NCBI GenBank assembly: GCA_963750075.1
Contig: CAVVPG010000005.1
Span: 186,001-250,000, forward strand
Length of the DNA stretch: 64,000 nt
Direction: 5' to 3'
Source: Bog-473 sp963750075
Lineage (GTDB): Bacteria; Actinomycetota; Acidimicrobiia; Acidimicrobiales; RAAP-2
The notes under the pieces were generated by a model, which was not told the DNA's origin, made no database searches, and worked only from the letters and a program-made list of their open reading frames with translations. Of the stretch, positions 42,622 to 51,315 are shown piece after piece (within the stretch, counting starts at the first letter, position 1; each line of letters opens with the position of its first letter). A program made the translations under genes and the position numbers.

Positions 42622-43652
42622 GCGGCACCCAGCGCGTGGAATTCTGCGAGGAGATCCGGTCCGGCGTCGTGCTTGGCACACCAGAACTCGACCTCGCCCA
42701 GGGCGGCGCGCCGGCCCTCGTCGTGGGCGGGACCCAGGCTGTGGGCGAGCAGCGGCTCCCAGATCCGCCCGATCATGTCGCGGCCGGCGTGGCGCCGCCC
42801 ACTCTCGCCGACCCAGGTGCGGTCCCGCATCTCCGAGAGGGCGGTGCGCAGGTAGTCGACGTGCGGCGTCTCGTCGGCACGGATGTAGGCCACCAGCCGG
42901 GCGGCCTCGCCGTCGCCGGCGACGAGGTCGGTGTCGGACATCCATGCCTCGGCCCAGGCGAAGGTGTGGAAGGCCGACAGCTCGATGAAGAGGACGCGGA
43001 CCATCAGGGAGACCATCATCTCGAGCTCGGGCGGGATGTCGTCGGGCAGCAGGCGGGCCGCACCGGCGCCCGGTCGTCCGGCCCCGAAGCCCATCCGCTC
43101 GAGCATGGCGTCGATGTCGAGCTCGTCGCAGGAGCGCTCGAACGCGATGTCACGGGCGGCGAACCACATGTCCCGGTGGCCCGCCTCGGCGTCCCACCCC
43201 GCCTCGTCGCGCCCGTGCGCCTCGAACAACCCCCGTCCCAGATGGTCGATCGCCGTCCCGCCGATGTCCTCGACGAAGTGCCGTTGGAGGTTTGTCGGCT
43301 TGAGGAGGCGGATGTTGGCCCCGTACCCCTCCACCGTGCCGATACGCGTCAGCGTCGCCATGAGCGGCTCCGGGACGCCGGCGCGGATCAGGAAGCGGGC
43401 CTGCTCGACGTTGGGGAACGACCGCTCCCATCGCTCGATCGGCACGTCGACCAACTCGCTGGAGAAGCGCCCGCAGTTCTGCGCCCCCCAGGCCTCGATG
43501 GCCGGGACCCGGAACCTGGTCCTCGGTGAGACGTAGGTGCCGTCGGGGTCGAAGCCGCCGTGGCAGCGGACGCCGCCGGCGATCAGCGGTTCAGCGACCC
43601 GGCGGTCCGCCAGCAGCTCTTCCTCTGTGAACTGCACCTGCGCGGCGCCCAT
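42618..43652 (-). CDS. Uncharacterised probable diiron (ferritin-like) protein
   Basis: 344 residues. I do not recognise a named family. It holds a spaced pattern typical of diiron four-helix carboxylate proteins: E128 (FVED), E156-AG-H159 (EAGHRDMW), E224 (IELSAFHTFAW) and E261-TP-H264 (RADETPHVDYL), i.e. Glu-28-ExxH then Glu-37-ExxH. The helices around these positions look amphipathic. The N-terminal 60 residues are Cys/His-poor except RCHGG. The GTGA overlap with the monooxygenase start, on the same strand, implies joint function. The ligand assignment is my reading of the sequence and not proven. Confidence 0.7.
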   Translation of the reverse strand: MGAAQVQFTEEELLADRRVAEPLIAGGVRCHGGFDPDGTYVSPRTRFRVPAIEAWGAQNCGRFSSELVDVPIERWERSFPNVEQARFLIRAGVPEPLMATLTRIGTVEGYGANIRLLKPTNLQRHFVEDIGGTAIDHLGRGLFEAHGRDEAGWDAEAGHRDMWFAARDIAFERSCDELDIDAMLERMGFGAGRPGAGAARLLPDDIPPELEMMVSLMVRVLFIELSAFHTFAWAEAWMSDTDLVAGDGEAARLVAYIRADETPHVDYLRTALSEMRDRTWVGESGRRHAGRDMIGRIWEPLLAHSLGPAHDEGRRAALGEVEFWCAKHDAGPDLLAEFHALGAA

Positions 43653-43733
43653 GCCCGGCCCTCCTCGTCACCCCTGCGTGCTGACTCGTGTGCACACACT
43701 TGTCCGTGGGCGGAGGGAGAGCAAACTGCGCCG

Positions 43734-44714
43734 TCAGCCGACGACTCTCGCCGGCTCCATCCGGCCCGTCGGAGCGGACGGTGCCTCACGGATCGTGTTC
43801 CGGCCGGCGGACTTGGCCCCGAACATGGCTTCGTCCGCCTGTGCGACCACCTCCATGACCGTCAGCGTGGAGCCCGGCGCCCAGCTGGCGACGCCGCCGC
43901 TGAGGGTGACGACGGGTGGCGCCGACGGCCGGGCGCCGTGCGGAATGGCGGCGTCGGCGACGGTCCGGCGGATCCGATCTCCCGTGGCGAGCAGGGAGTC
44001 GCCCGGGCGCAGGTCGGGCAACAGCAGCAGGAACTCCTCGCCGCCGTACCGGTAGGCGCACTCCCCCGCTCGCACGACGAAGTCGATACACGAGGCGACG
44101 TGCCGGAGCGTCTCGTCGCCGGCGACGTGACCGTAGTGATCGTTGTAGAGCTTGAAGTGGTCCACGTCGAACAACGCGACGCCGTACGTCCGGCCGACCC
44201 GCAGCGCACGGGCATGGGTGCGGATCAGGTCCTCCTCCATACGGCGACGGTTCCCGAGGCCGGTCAGCTCGTCGGTGAGCGACAGTTCGACCAGCTCGAG
44301 GTTCGCTCGCTCGAGCTCTTCCTGGGTCTGGCTGAGCTTGCCGTGCAGCTCCGTCATTCGATCGGCTGCGATCAGGCGCGTCTGCACGGCAAAGGAGTCG
44401 ACGGGCTTGATCAGGTAGTCGTCCGCGCCGGCGTTCATGCCCTCGAGCACGTGCTCGGGATGGTCGAGCCCCGTCGTCAGCACGATGTACACGTAGCTGT
44501 CGCCGGTGCCCTCACGCACGCGCCGGCAGAGCTCGGGACCGTCGACTCCGGGCATCATCCAGTCGGTGAGCAGGACGTCGATGCCGCCCGCCGAGAGAAT
44601 TTCCCAGGCGGCCGACCCCTCCTCGGCCACGATGCACTCATGACCGAGCTTCGACACGATGGCCTTCAGGAGGAGGCGGCTCGTGGGTTCGTCGTCCGCG
44701 ATGAGGATCCGCAT
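43734..44714 (-). CDS. Response regulator with GGDEF domain (PleD-like diguanylate cyclase)
   Basis: 326 residues. The receiver domain (residues 1-120) has D51 in LLTDWMMPGVDG, T-switch at VLTTG and Lys in LIKPVDSF. A coiled-coil linker (LHGKLSQTQEELERANLELVEL) leads to the GGDEF domain with the signature RYGGEEF, which is active-type, and DVDHFKLYNDHYGH for metal binding. The I-site position reads RAGE rather than RxxD, so product inhibition may be weak. It would make cyclic di-GMP when phosphorylated through the HPt protein. One nt after the HPt gene on the same strand; third gene of the kinase operon. Confidence 0.92.
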   Translation of the reverse strand: MRILIADDEPTSRLLLKAIVSKLGHECIVAEEGSAAWEILSAGGIDVLLTDWMMPGVDGPELCRRVREGTGDSYVYIVLTTGLDHPEHVLEGMNAGADDYLIKPVDSFAVQTRLIAADRMTELHGKLSQTQEELERANLELVELSLTDELTGLGNRRRMEEDLIRTHARALRVGRTYGVALFDVDHFKLYNDHYGHVAGDETLRHVASCIDFVVRAGECAYRYGGEEFLLLLPDLRPGDSLLATGDRIRRTVADAAIPHGARPSAPPVVTLSGGVASWAPGSTLTVMEVVAQADEAMFGAKSAGRNTIREAPSAPTGRMEPARVVG

Positions 44715-44715
44715 C

Positions 44716-45081
44716 TCACGCCTTCTGTGTGACGGCCTGCAGCGCGGACCGGGCACGGGACAATTCCGACTCGAACCGCCCCGTCAGGACGGCCGCGCCC
44801 TGCAACTGCGCCTGCCGGGCCCGGGCCTCGATGGCGGCGCAGACCTCGGCCAGGGAGGCGGCGCCGACGTTCGCGCTGGCGCCCTTGAGTGCATGGGCCG
44901 CATGTTCGACGCCGGGCTGATCACGCTCGTCGAGAGCCTGCAGGAGCCGCGCGTGGCCGTCCTCGCTCATGGCGAGGTACTCGTCGACGATCTCCTGCAA
45001 TGCCGCGCCTTCGCCGTCATCGAGGCTCAGGAGCAGCTCGATCTGGGAGCGGTCCAGGGGATCGCTCAGGACGTCGCTCAT
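44716..45081 (-). CDS. Histidine-containing phosphotransfer (HPt) protein
   Basis: 121 residues. The phosphorylatable His63 is in AAHALKGASANVGA, the classic HPt motif with the conserved Lys and Gly. The rest is a four-helix bundle (EIVDEYLAMSEDGHARLLQAL before, ARSALQAV after). Its ATG overlaps the kinase stop by 4 nt. It should relay phosphate from the hybrid kinase receiver domains to the GGDEF response regulator, giving a complete phosphorelay. Confidence 0.9.
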   Translation of the reverse strand: MSDVLSDPLDRSQIELLLSLDDGEGAALQEIVDEYLAMSEDGHARLLQALDERDQPGVEHAAHALKGASANVGAASLAEVCAAIEARARQAQLQGAAVLTGRFESELSRARSALQAVTQKA

Positions 45082-48000
45082 GAGGCACCCACCTGCTCGG
45101 GTTCGTGTGCCGACGGGGAGACCCAACGCTCGAGGACGGTGGACACCGCCTCGAGACGCACGGGCTTGGTGATGAAGTCGTCCATCCCGGCGGCCATGCA
45201 GTGCTCCCGGTCGCCCTCCATCGCCGCAGCGGTCATGGCGATGATCGGGATGTGCCCGGTGGAGCCCTCGATGCGCCGGATGGCCGCCGTCGCCTCGTAC
45301 CCGTCCATCTCGGGCATCTGGCAGTCCATCAGGACCGCGTCGTAGTTTCCCAACTTGAAGGCGTCGACGGCTTCGAGGCCGTTGTTGGCGATGGTGAACG
45401 TGTAGCCGAGGTTCTCGAGCACCTTGGAGCCGACGAGCTGGTTCACCTTGTTGTCCTCGACGAGCAGGATCCTCCCCGACTTCTCCGCCGGCGCGGGGCG
45501 CTCCTTCGCTGGTGCCTCCTCCGCCGCGAGGTCGGTGCCCGCGTTGAGGCTGGTGATCAGGCAGTCGAAGAGCTCCGACGCCCGGACCGGCTTGGTGAGG
45601 CTCGCCGCGAATCCCGTGAGGTGCGACTCAGCGGCCTCGAGGCGGTGGCCGGACGAGCTCAGGAGGAAGAGCATGGTCTGCGCGGTGGCCGGATCCCCCT
45701 TCAACGTGCGGGCCAGCTCGATCCCGTCCATGCCCGGCATGTTGAGGTCGACCACGCCCAGATCGAACGACCGGCCGTCCTGGGCGGCGGTGAGCGCCAA
45801 TTCCAAGGCCTGGTAACCGTCGGCGGCTTCGACCGCCTCCACGCCCCAGGAGAGCAACTGCTGGCGGAGGATCCTCCGGTTGGTGGCGTTGTCGTCCACG
45901 ACCAGCGCGCGCTGACCGGAGAGCGTGCGCGGGTCCCCGTTGCGCTCGTCGGCCGACAGGTCGTCCCCACGCCGCAGCGACAGTTCGAACCAGAACGTCG
46001 AGCCTTCGCCCGGCGCGCTCTCCAGACCGAGCCGTCCCCCCATGAGCTCGACCAGCTGGCGGCTGATCGCCAAGCCGAGGCCCGTGCCCCCGAACTTGCG
46101 GGTGGTCGACGAGTCCGCCTGCGCGAAGGCACTGAACAACCGCTCCTGATCCTCCGGTGCGATGCCGATGCCCGTGTCGATGACCTCGAAGTGCAGCGCC
46201 ACGCGTTCGGAGTTCTGGTGGAGGACGCTCACCCGGATCTCCACCTCGCCGTCGGAGGTGAACTTCACCGCGTTGGCGCCGAAGTTGAGCAGGATCTGCC
46301 GTATGCGGGTGCCGTCCCCGAGCAGCGCGGAGGGAACGTCCGGCTGGACGTCGACCAGGAGCTCGATCCCCTTGGTGTGCGCCGTGCTGGCCAGGATGCG
46401 GCCCACGTCGTCGACGACGGTGGGCACGTCGAGCCCCGACTCCTCGATCTCGAGCTTCCCCGCCTCGATCTTCGAGAAGTCGAGGATGTCGTTGATGATC
46501 ACCAGGAGGCTCTCGGCCGACAGCTTGACGCCCGTGGCGAGCTCGAGCTGCTCGTCGTCGAGATCGGTCTCGAGCAGGAGATCGGTCAGCCCGATGACCC
46601 CGTTCATCGGTGTCCTGATCTCGTGGCTCATGGTCGACACGAACTGCGACTTGGTCCTCGAAGCCACCAGCGCGGCATCGCGCGCCGCGACGAGGTCCTC
46701 GGCGGCCTGCCGGGCCTCGGTCACGTCGCCGCCGTTGAGGACGTAGCCGTTGACCGACGGGTCATCGAGCAGGTTGGCGGCCGTCCAGTCGATGGTCCGC
46801 CACTCCCCGTCGGCGCGCTGCATGCGCACCTCGAAGACGATCGTGTCGCCGTGGTCGTCGGTGAGCGCACTGAGGTGCTCGATCACGGCGCGGGCATCGT
46901 CGGGATGCACGAGCTGCGTGAAGGGCTTGCCTTCGAGCTCGTTCGGGGCACAGCCGAGCACACGTTCCGCCGACGGGGTGATGTAGGCGATCCGCAGGTC
47001 CGCCTCGACCACCGTGATCAGGTCCCAGGTCTTGTCGATCAGCGAGCGGAACCGCGCCGTCTTGAGCGAGTGGGCCTCCCGCACGGCGAGGGCCAGTCGG
47101 ATGGAGGCGACCAGCAGGGTGAGCGTGGCCAGGGCGATGGCGGGACGGCCGATGTGCACGAAGCTGGCGACGACGAGGATCCCCATGCTGATCGCCACGC
47201 CGAAGGCCGGCAACGTGAAACCGGCGATGCGGTCGGTACCCGGGTGCTCCACCCGGGGCGGCAGGATCCACACCGCGACGGCCAGCAGGGTCAACGAGAT
47301 CGGCCACGCGATGCCGTTGGCGACATACCCGAACCGACTCGCCGGCTGGAGGAGGTTGAACGTGTCACCGATGGCATTGGCCCCCAGGGCGAGGCCGGCG
47401 AGGGCGAAGAAGGGCCGGAAACCCCTCGGGAGGACGAACAGCGCACCGACGCAGAGGGAGAGCAGCAGCAGGTCGCCCAGGGGATAGACGAGCTGGGTGG
47501 CGGCGGCCAGCGGCCCGCCGCCGGTGACCCTGATCACCGCCGCCACCACGAACGCAGCCGACAAGGCGGCGACCCCGAGCCCGGCGACCAACCCGTCGAG
47601 GGAGGTGGCGACGAGCGATCCCCGGTTGCCGCGACGGATCAGCAGCGCGAACCCGAGGAAGCAGAGCGGGAAGAACCCCACGTAGAACGCGTCGGCGACC
47701 GACGGGACCGGCGGTGTGGCCCCGCCCAGCGACTCGACGGTGAGGGCGAGGTCGCCGAGGGCCCACGAGATGCATGCCACCCCGATGACGAGGGGGAACA
47801 GGCGCGCCACCGGATTGCTGGTCCGCCAAGAGCCCTCGAAGTAGCGGGCAATGCAGATATTTCCCATCGTGAACTCGAACAGCACGACGCCCCACCCGTC
47901 GACCGGGGTGTCGTACGCGCCGGTGGCCCGCACGACGAGGGAGATCAGGTAGGCGACCACCAGCGCCGCGCCGATCCCGATCGTCCAGCGGACACGGGTC

Positions 48001-48116
48001 GGGACACGATGGGTCCCCCACTGCTTAGCGTGCTCGATGGCCGCGCTCGGCGCGTCGGAAGGCGAGACCGGCGGCGCGGTCGCCTCGTCGTCCCGCGCAA
48101 CAACTGTTACCCCCAT
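45078..48116 (-). CDS. Hybrid sensor histidine kinase with two receiver domains
   Basis: 1012 residues. An N-terminal membrane domain (residues about 40-335) has eight to nine transmembrane segments, resembling a MASE-type sensor. A PAS domain follows (about 350-460: LRIAYITPSAERVLGCAPNELEGK). HisKA has SHEIRTPMNG with the His near residue 497; the ATPase domain has NAVKFT, DTGIGI and FGGTGLGLAI. Two receiver domains come last: DLGVVDLNMPGMDG (about residue 770) and DAVLMDCQMPEMDG (about 910). This is the layout of ArcB/BarA-like phosphorelay kinases, here soluble-signal or membrane-state sensing. It heads the kinase-HPt-GGDEF operon. Confidence 0.95.
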   Translation of the reverse strand: MGVTVVARDDEATAPPVSPSDAPSAAIEHAKQWGTHRVPTRVRWTIGIGAALVVAYLISLVVRATGAYDTPVDGWGVVLFEFTMGNICIARYFEGSWRTSNPVARLFPLVIGVACISWALGDLALTVESLGGATPPVPSVADAFYVGFFPLCFLGFALLIRRGNRGSLVATSLDGLVAGLGVAALSAAFVVAAVIRVTGGGPLAAATQLVYPLGDLLLLSLCVGALFVLPRGFRPFFALAGLALGANAIGDTFNLLQPASRFGYVANGIAWPISLTLLAVAVWILPPRVEHPGTDRIAGFTLPAFGVAISMGILVVASFVHIGRPAIALATLTLLVASIRLALAVREAHSLKTARFRSLIDKTWDLITVVEADLRIAYITPSAERVLGCAPNELEGKPFTQLVHPDDARAVIEHLSALTDDHGDTIVFEVRMQRADGEWRTIDWTAANLLDDPSVNGYVLNGGDVTEARQAAEDLVAARDAALVASRTKSQFVSTMSHEIRTPMNGVIGLTDLLLETDLDDEQLELATGVKLSAESLLVIINDILDFSKIEAGKLEIEESGLDVPTVVDDVGRILASTAHTKGIELLVDVQPDVPSALLGDGTRIRQILLNFGANAVKFTSDGEVEIRVSVLHQNSERVALHFEVIDTGIGIAPEDQERLFSAFAQADSSTTRKFGGTGLGLAISRQLVELMGGRLGLESAPGEGSTFWFELSLRRGDDLSADERNGDPRTLSGQRALVVDDNATNRRILRQQLLSWGVEAVEAADGYQALELALTAAQDGRSFDLGVVDLNMPGMDGIELARTLKGDPATAQTMLFLLSSSGHRLEAAESHLTGFAASLTKPVRASELFDCLITSLNAGTDLAAEEAPAKERPAPAEKSGRILLVEDNKVNQLVGSKVLENLGYTFTIANNGLEAVDAFKLGNYDAVLMDCQMPEMDGYEATAAIRRIEGSTGHIPIIAMTAAAMEGDREHCMAAGMDDFITKPVRLEAVSTVLERWVSPSAHEPEQVGAS

Positions 48117-48208
48117 CCCCTCTATGACGGCAGATCGGCACCCGGGGTTGAGCGCGGAGCGGCGTTTCGGGGGGAATTGACCGGCGGGGCCTAAGGTGAA
48201 CCTCGCCC

Positions 48209-48352
48209 ATGTTCTACGCCTTGATCTTCAGCCTCCTGGCATTGGTCCTGGTCGTGGCGGCGGCCACCACGATGGTCCGACGCCGGCGCGCCCTCCTGCG
48301 TGAGGAGGCCGAGATGGACGGCACGGACCCGTCGCACCCCGACTACGACTGA
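48209..48352 (+). CDS. Small single-pass membrane protein
   Basis: 47 residues: MFYALIFSLLALVLVVAAAT is a membrane segment, followed by a strongly basic turn (MVRRRRALLREE) and an acidic tail ending DPSHPDYD. TAAGGT (48192..48197) lies 11 nt before the ATG with no Shine-Dalgarno, fitting a leaderless mRNA. Its stop overlaps the convergent enoyl-CoA hydratase by 10 nt. Divergent from the hybrid kinase. The coherent topology and promoter-like element support it, but function is unknown. Confidence 0.55.
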   Translation: MFYALIFSLLALVLVVAAATTMVRRRRALLREEAEMDGTDPSHPDYD

Positions 48353-49146
48353 TCCGCACCGTCCTTGGCATCGCCCTTGGCGAGGAGGCGGTCCAGGTTC
48401 GCCCGCAGCTCCGGCGACACGAAGGAGCGGTCCTCGGCGCTCAGCGCATAGTCGATCGTCGCCAGCACCGCTCGCTCCAGGTGCAGGTTGAGCACCCGTC
48501 TGGTGTCCTCGACGGCACGCCGCGGCAGCTTCGCGATCCGCTGCGCACAGGCCAGAGCCTGTTCGACGACCTCGGCATCTGGGCACACGTGGTTGACAAG
48601 GCCGATCTCGGCCGCGCGCTTCGCCGGTATGCGGTCTCCGGTCAGCGCGTACTCCTTGGCCAGCTGGAGGCTGATCATGAGCGGCCACGACACCGGCCCC
48701 CCGTCTGCCGCGACCAGGCCGACCGCCACGTGGGGATCCGCCAGATGCGCGCTCTCCGCCATGAAGACGATGTCGGAGAGCGCCACGAGGCTGCACCCCA
48801 GGCCCACGGCCGGGCCGTTGACGGCGGCCACGATCGGGACGCGGCACGCGACCATCCCGGTGACGATCTGGCGGCCGTGCGCGAGGCTCTCCTTCCGGAG
48901 CGCGCCGTCGCGGGACAGCTCGTCGATGTAGGTGAAGTCGCCGCCGGCCGAGAACGCCCGGCCGTTGCCCGTCAGCACCACCGCCCGGGCCTCGTCGTCC
49001 GCGTCGATCTGGGGGAACAGCCGGGCCAGCCCAGAGTGGAGCTCGTGGTTGGTCGCGTTGAGATGCTCCGGCCGGTTGAGGCGCACCACGCGGACCGGGC
49101 CGTCGACCGCCACCTCGATCGCGTCGGGGACATCGTACGAAGTCAT
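48343..49146 (-). CDS. Enoyl-CoA hydratase/isomerase-family protein
   Basis: 267 residues of the crotonase fold. The oxyanion-hole stretches are AFSAGGDFTYIDE and AVNGPAVGLGCSLVALSDIVFMAE. The Glu residues of a true hydratase (positions like E144/E164 of the rat enzyme) read DPHVAVGLVAADGG here: acidic Asp and no Glu at the second site, so isomerase, hydrolase or dehydratase activity is also possible. AGAGGTGAA just before ATG 49146 defines the start. Last gene of the ligase-ACAD-ACAD operon. Confidence 0.88.
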   Translation of the reverse strand: MTSYDVPDAIEVAVDGPVRVVRLNRPEHLNATNHELHSGLARLFPQIDADDEARAVVLTGNGRAFSAGGDFTYIDELSRDGALRKESLAHGRQIVTGMVACRVPIVAAVNGPAVGLGCSLVALSDIVFMAESAHLADPHVAVGLVAADGGPVSWPLMISLQLAKEYALTGDRIPAKRAAEIGLVNHVCPDAEVVEQALACAQRIAKLPRRAVEDTRRVLNLHLERAVLATIDYALSAEDRSFVSPELRANLDRLLAKGDAKDGADQS

Positions 49147-49154
49147 TTCACCTC

Positions 49155-50285
49155 TCATGAGTCCGGCAACCCGAGGATACGGCGAGCGACCAGGTTCCGT
49201 TGGATCTGCGACGTCCCGCCCATGACGCTCTGCGCCCGACTGTAGAGGTAGGCGTTGAGCCAGGTGTCGTCCCCTCCGCCGTGGGCGACCCCACCGATGG
49301 CGAGCGCCGCATGGCCGACCGCTTGCTCGACCGACGTCATCAGCAGCTTGTCGACCGACCCCTCGGGTCCGTGCGAAATTCCGTCGAGCCGGTCGGACAG
49401 ACGCCGCCGGACGTGCAGGCGCAGCATCTCGACCTCCACCATCGCCCATCCGAGCTCGCTGACCTGCTGTGGTCCGTACGCGTCGGGTTCGGCCTCGACG
49501 CGGCGCCGGAGCTCGTTGACCATTTTGGCGTAGCGGGCCACGTAGCCGAGCTCGCCCGGCTCCCGCTCGTGGCTCACGACCGTCATCGCCAGCGCCCAGC
49601 CCTCGCCCGGCGCGCCGATCATGTCGGCGGCGGGAACCCGGGCGCCGTCGAAGTGCACCTCGCCGAACTCCTTCGTGACCCCGTTGATCATGCGCAGGGG
49701 CCGCTGCACGATGCCGGGCTGGCGCATCGGGACGGCGAAGGCCGAGATGCCGCGGTGCTTCGCGACGTCGTGGTCGGTGCGGGCGAGGAGCAGGCACCAG
49801 TCGGCTTCGTCGGAGTAGCTCGTCCAGATCTTCTGGCCCGAGATGACGTAGTCCTCGTCGGCGCGGTCGGCGCGCGTGCGCAACGACGCGAGGTCGGAGC
49901 CGGCGTCGGGCTCGCTGAAGCCCTGACACCAGCGAGCGCGCCCGTTCACGATGCCGGGAAGGAAGCGACCCTTGACATCGTTGCTGCCGTGCTCGAGGAT
50001 GCCCTGGACCAGGTAGCCCAGGCTCGGCCGGGGCGGGGCACCGGCGGCCGCCAGCTCTTCGTCGACGATGACCTCGAAGACCGGCGGTCGGCCCTGCCCG
50101 CCGATCTCCACCGGCCACGACATGCCGAAGAACCCGGCGTCGTAGAGCGCCCGGTGCCAGGCGGCCATGCCGGCCCAGTACTCGTCGTCCGTCGAGGAGG
50201 CCGGCAGCCGCGGCGTGTTGTCCCGCAGCCACGTCCGGAGGCGCAGGCGGAAGTCCGACTCCTCGGGCGAGTCACCGAAGTCCAT
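49155..50285 (-). CDS. Acyl-CoA dehydrogenase, FadE-pair subunit
   Basis: 376 residues. CQGFSEPDAGSDLASL and IWTSYSDEADWCLLLARTD belong to the middle domain; LVARRILGLP ends the protein. The catalytic Glu position reads VMGGTSQIQ, Gly in place of Glu, which is usual in one subunit of the heterotetrameric FadE enzymes of actinobacterial sterol and side-chain breakdown. The TGATG overlap (1 nt) with the preceding ACAD fits two subunits of one enzyme. It should oxidise a bulky acyl-CoA. Confidence 0.88.
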   Translation of the reverse strand: MDFGDSPEESDFRLRLRTWLRDNTPRLPASSTDDEYWAGMAAWHRALYDAGFFGMSWPVEIGGQGRPPVFEVIVDEELAAAGAPPRPSLGYLVQGILEHGSNDVKGRFLPGIVNGRARWCQGFSEPDAGSDLASLRTRADRADEDYVISGQKIWTSYSDEADWCLLLARTDHDVAKHRGISAFAVPMRQPGIVQRPLRMINGVTKEFGEVHFDGARVPAADMIGAPGEGWALAMTVVSHEREPGELGYVARYAKMVNELRRRVEAEPDAYGPQQVSELGWAMVEVEMLRLHVRRRLSDRLDGISHGPEGSVDKLLMTSVEQAVGHAALAIGGVAHGGGDDTWLNAYLYSRAQSVMGGTSQIQRNLVARRILGLPDS

Positions 50286-51312
50286 CACCGTCCCCCGATC
50301 CCGTGATGGGCGAGCACGCGCGCCAAGCTGACGTGGGCGTCGCCGAGCACGTCGGCCGACAGCAGGGCGCGCCGGAGGAAGACGTGCGCGAGGCACTCCC
50401 AGGTGTTGCCGATGCCACCGTGCACCTGGATGCCGATCTCGCACACGCTGCGGGCGGCCCGGGCGCAGTACGCCTTGGCCACGGCAGCGGCCGCCAGGGC
50501 CTCGCCGGGCGGGAGCGCGTCCACCGCCCAGGCCGCGTGCAACGCGACGCTGCGCGCCCCCTCGGTGGCCACGAACGCGTCGGCCAGCATGTGCTGCACG
50601 GCCTGGAACGAGCCGACGGCCACGCCGTACTGCCGGCGCTGCGAGGCGTAGGCGCAGGCGAGCTCCACCGCGCCGCGCATGGTGCCCACGAGGTCGGCGC
50701 ACGTCACGGCGAGCCCGAGCGTCGTCCAGCGCGTGAGGTCGTCCTCGGCCAGCGGCCGGTCGGCTCCCTCGACCGGCATCATGGTCGCGTGCGGGTCGAG
50801 GGCCGCGGACGGGCGGGTCAGGTCGGGACCGGTGGGTGTGGCGGGCAGTTCCGCCCGCACCAGGCGGCCGCCGTCGGGGTCGGGGGCGACGAGGAGCGCG
50901 TGCGACGAGCCCTGGGTGTCGACGGCCACGGCCGGGCGGCCGTCGCCGCCGGCCACGCGGGCCAGCGCCAGGAGCCGGCCGTCCAGCGCGACGGTCTCGG
51001 CCGCGTCGCCGGGCGGCGCACCCGCCAGCCGCCGGAGCTCGGCGGCGAGCGTCGGCCCGAGGAACGAGGCGTCGGCCGGCCCCCTCCCGAGCTCCTCGGC
51101 GACGATGGCCGCTTCGACGCCCGACGCCAGCGGTCCACCGCCCTGCGACTGCGCACCGCAGCTCCCTCCATCCGGACGCCGCGACGGCGGCGCTCAGCTT
51201 GGACGCACGTTCGTGGTCCGCGATCTCGCGCGACCGTCGTGGGGCCGAGCCGGTCGACGACCCGCGCGGCGGCGTCGCGCAGGGCCCGCTGCTCGCGTGG
51301 AAAGCCGGACAT
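50285..51312 (-). pseudogene. Acyl-CoA dehydrogenase, partner subunit, two frameshifts near the start
   Basis: The protein must be read in three frames to be complete. Frame 1 (from ATG 51312) gives MSGFPREQRALRDAAARVVD; frame 2 continues EIADHERASKLSAAVAASGWRELRCAVA; frame 3 gives GGGPLASGVEAAIVAEELGRGPADASFLGPTL and then runs without break to the stop, with QVHGGIGNTWECLAHVFLRRALL as the C-terminal signature. The shifts lie near 51228 and 51140 (a CCC run on the plus strand), each one extra base. The C-terminal 220 residues are intact. The protein resembles the FadE28-like partner subunit that accompanies a Glu-less ACAD. Errors in assembly are as likely as decay. Confidence 0.8.
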
Positions 51313-51315
51313 CCA

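Noticed and set aside
45105..48194. Long plus-strand open frame of about 1029 codons opposite the hybrid kinase
   Set aside because: Same reason: composition of a shadow frame, and the minus-strand kinase has a full set of domains.
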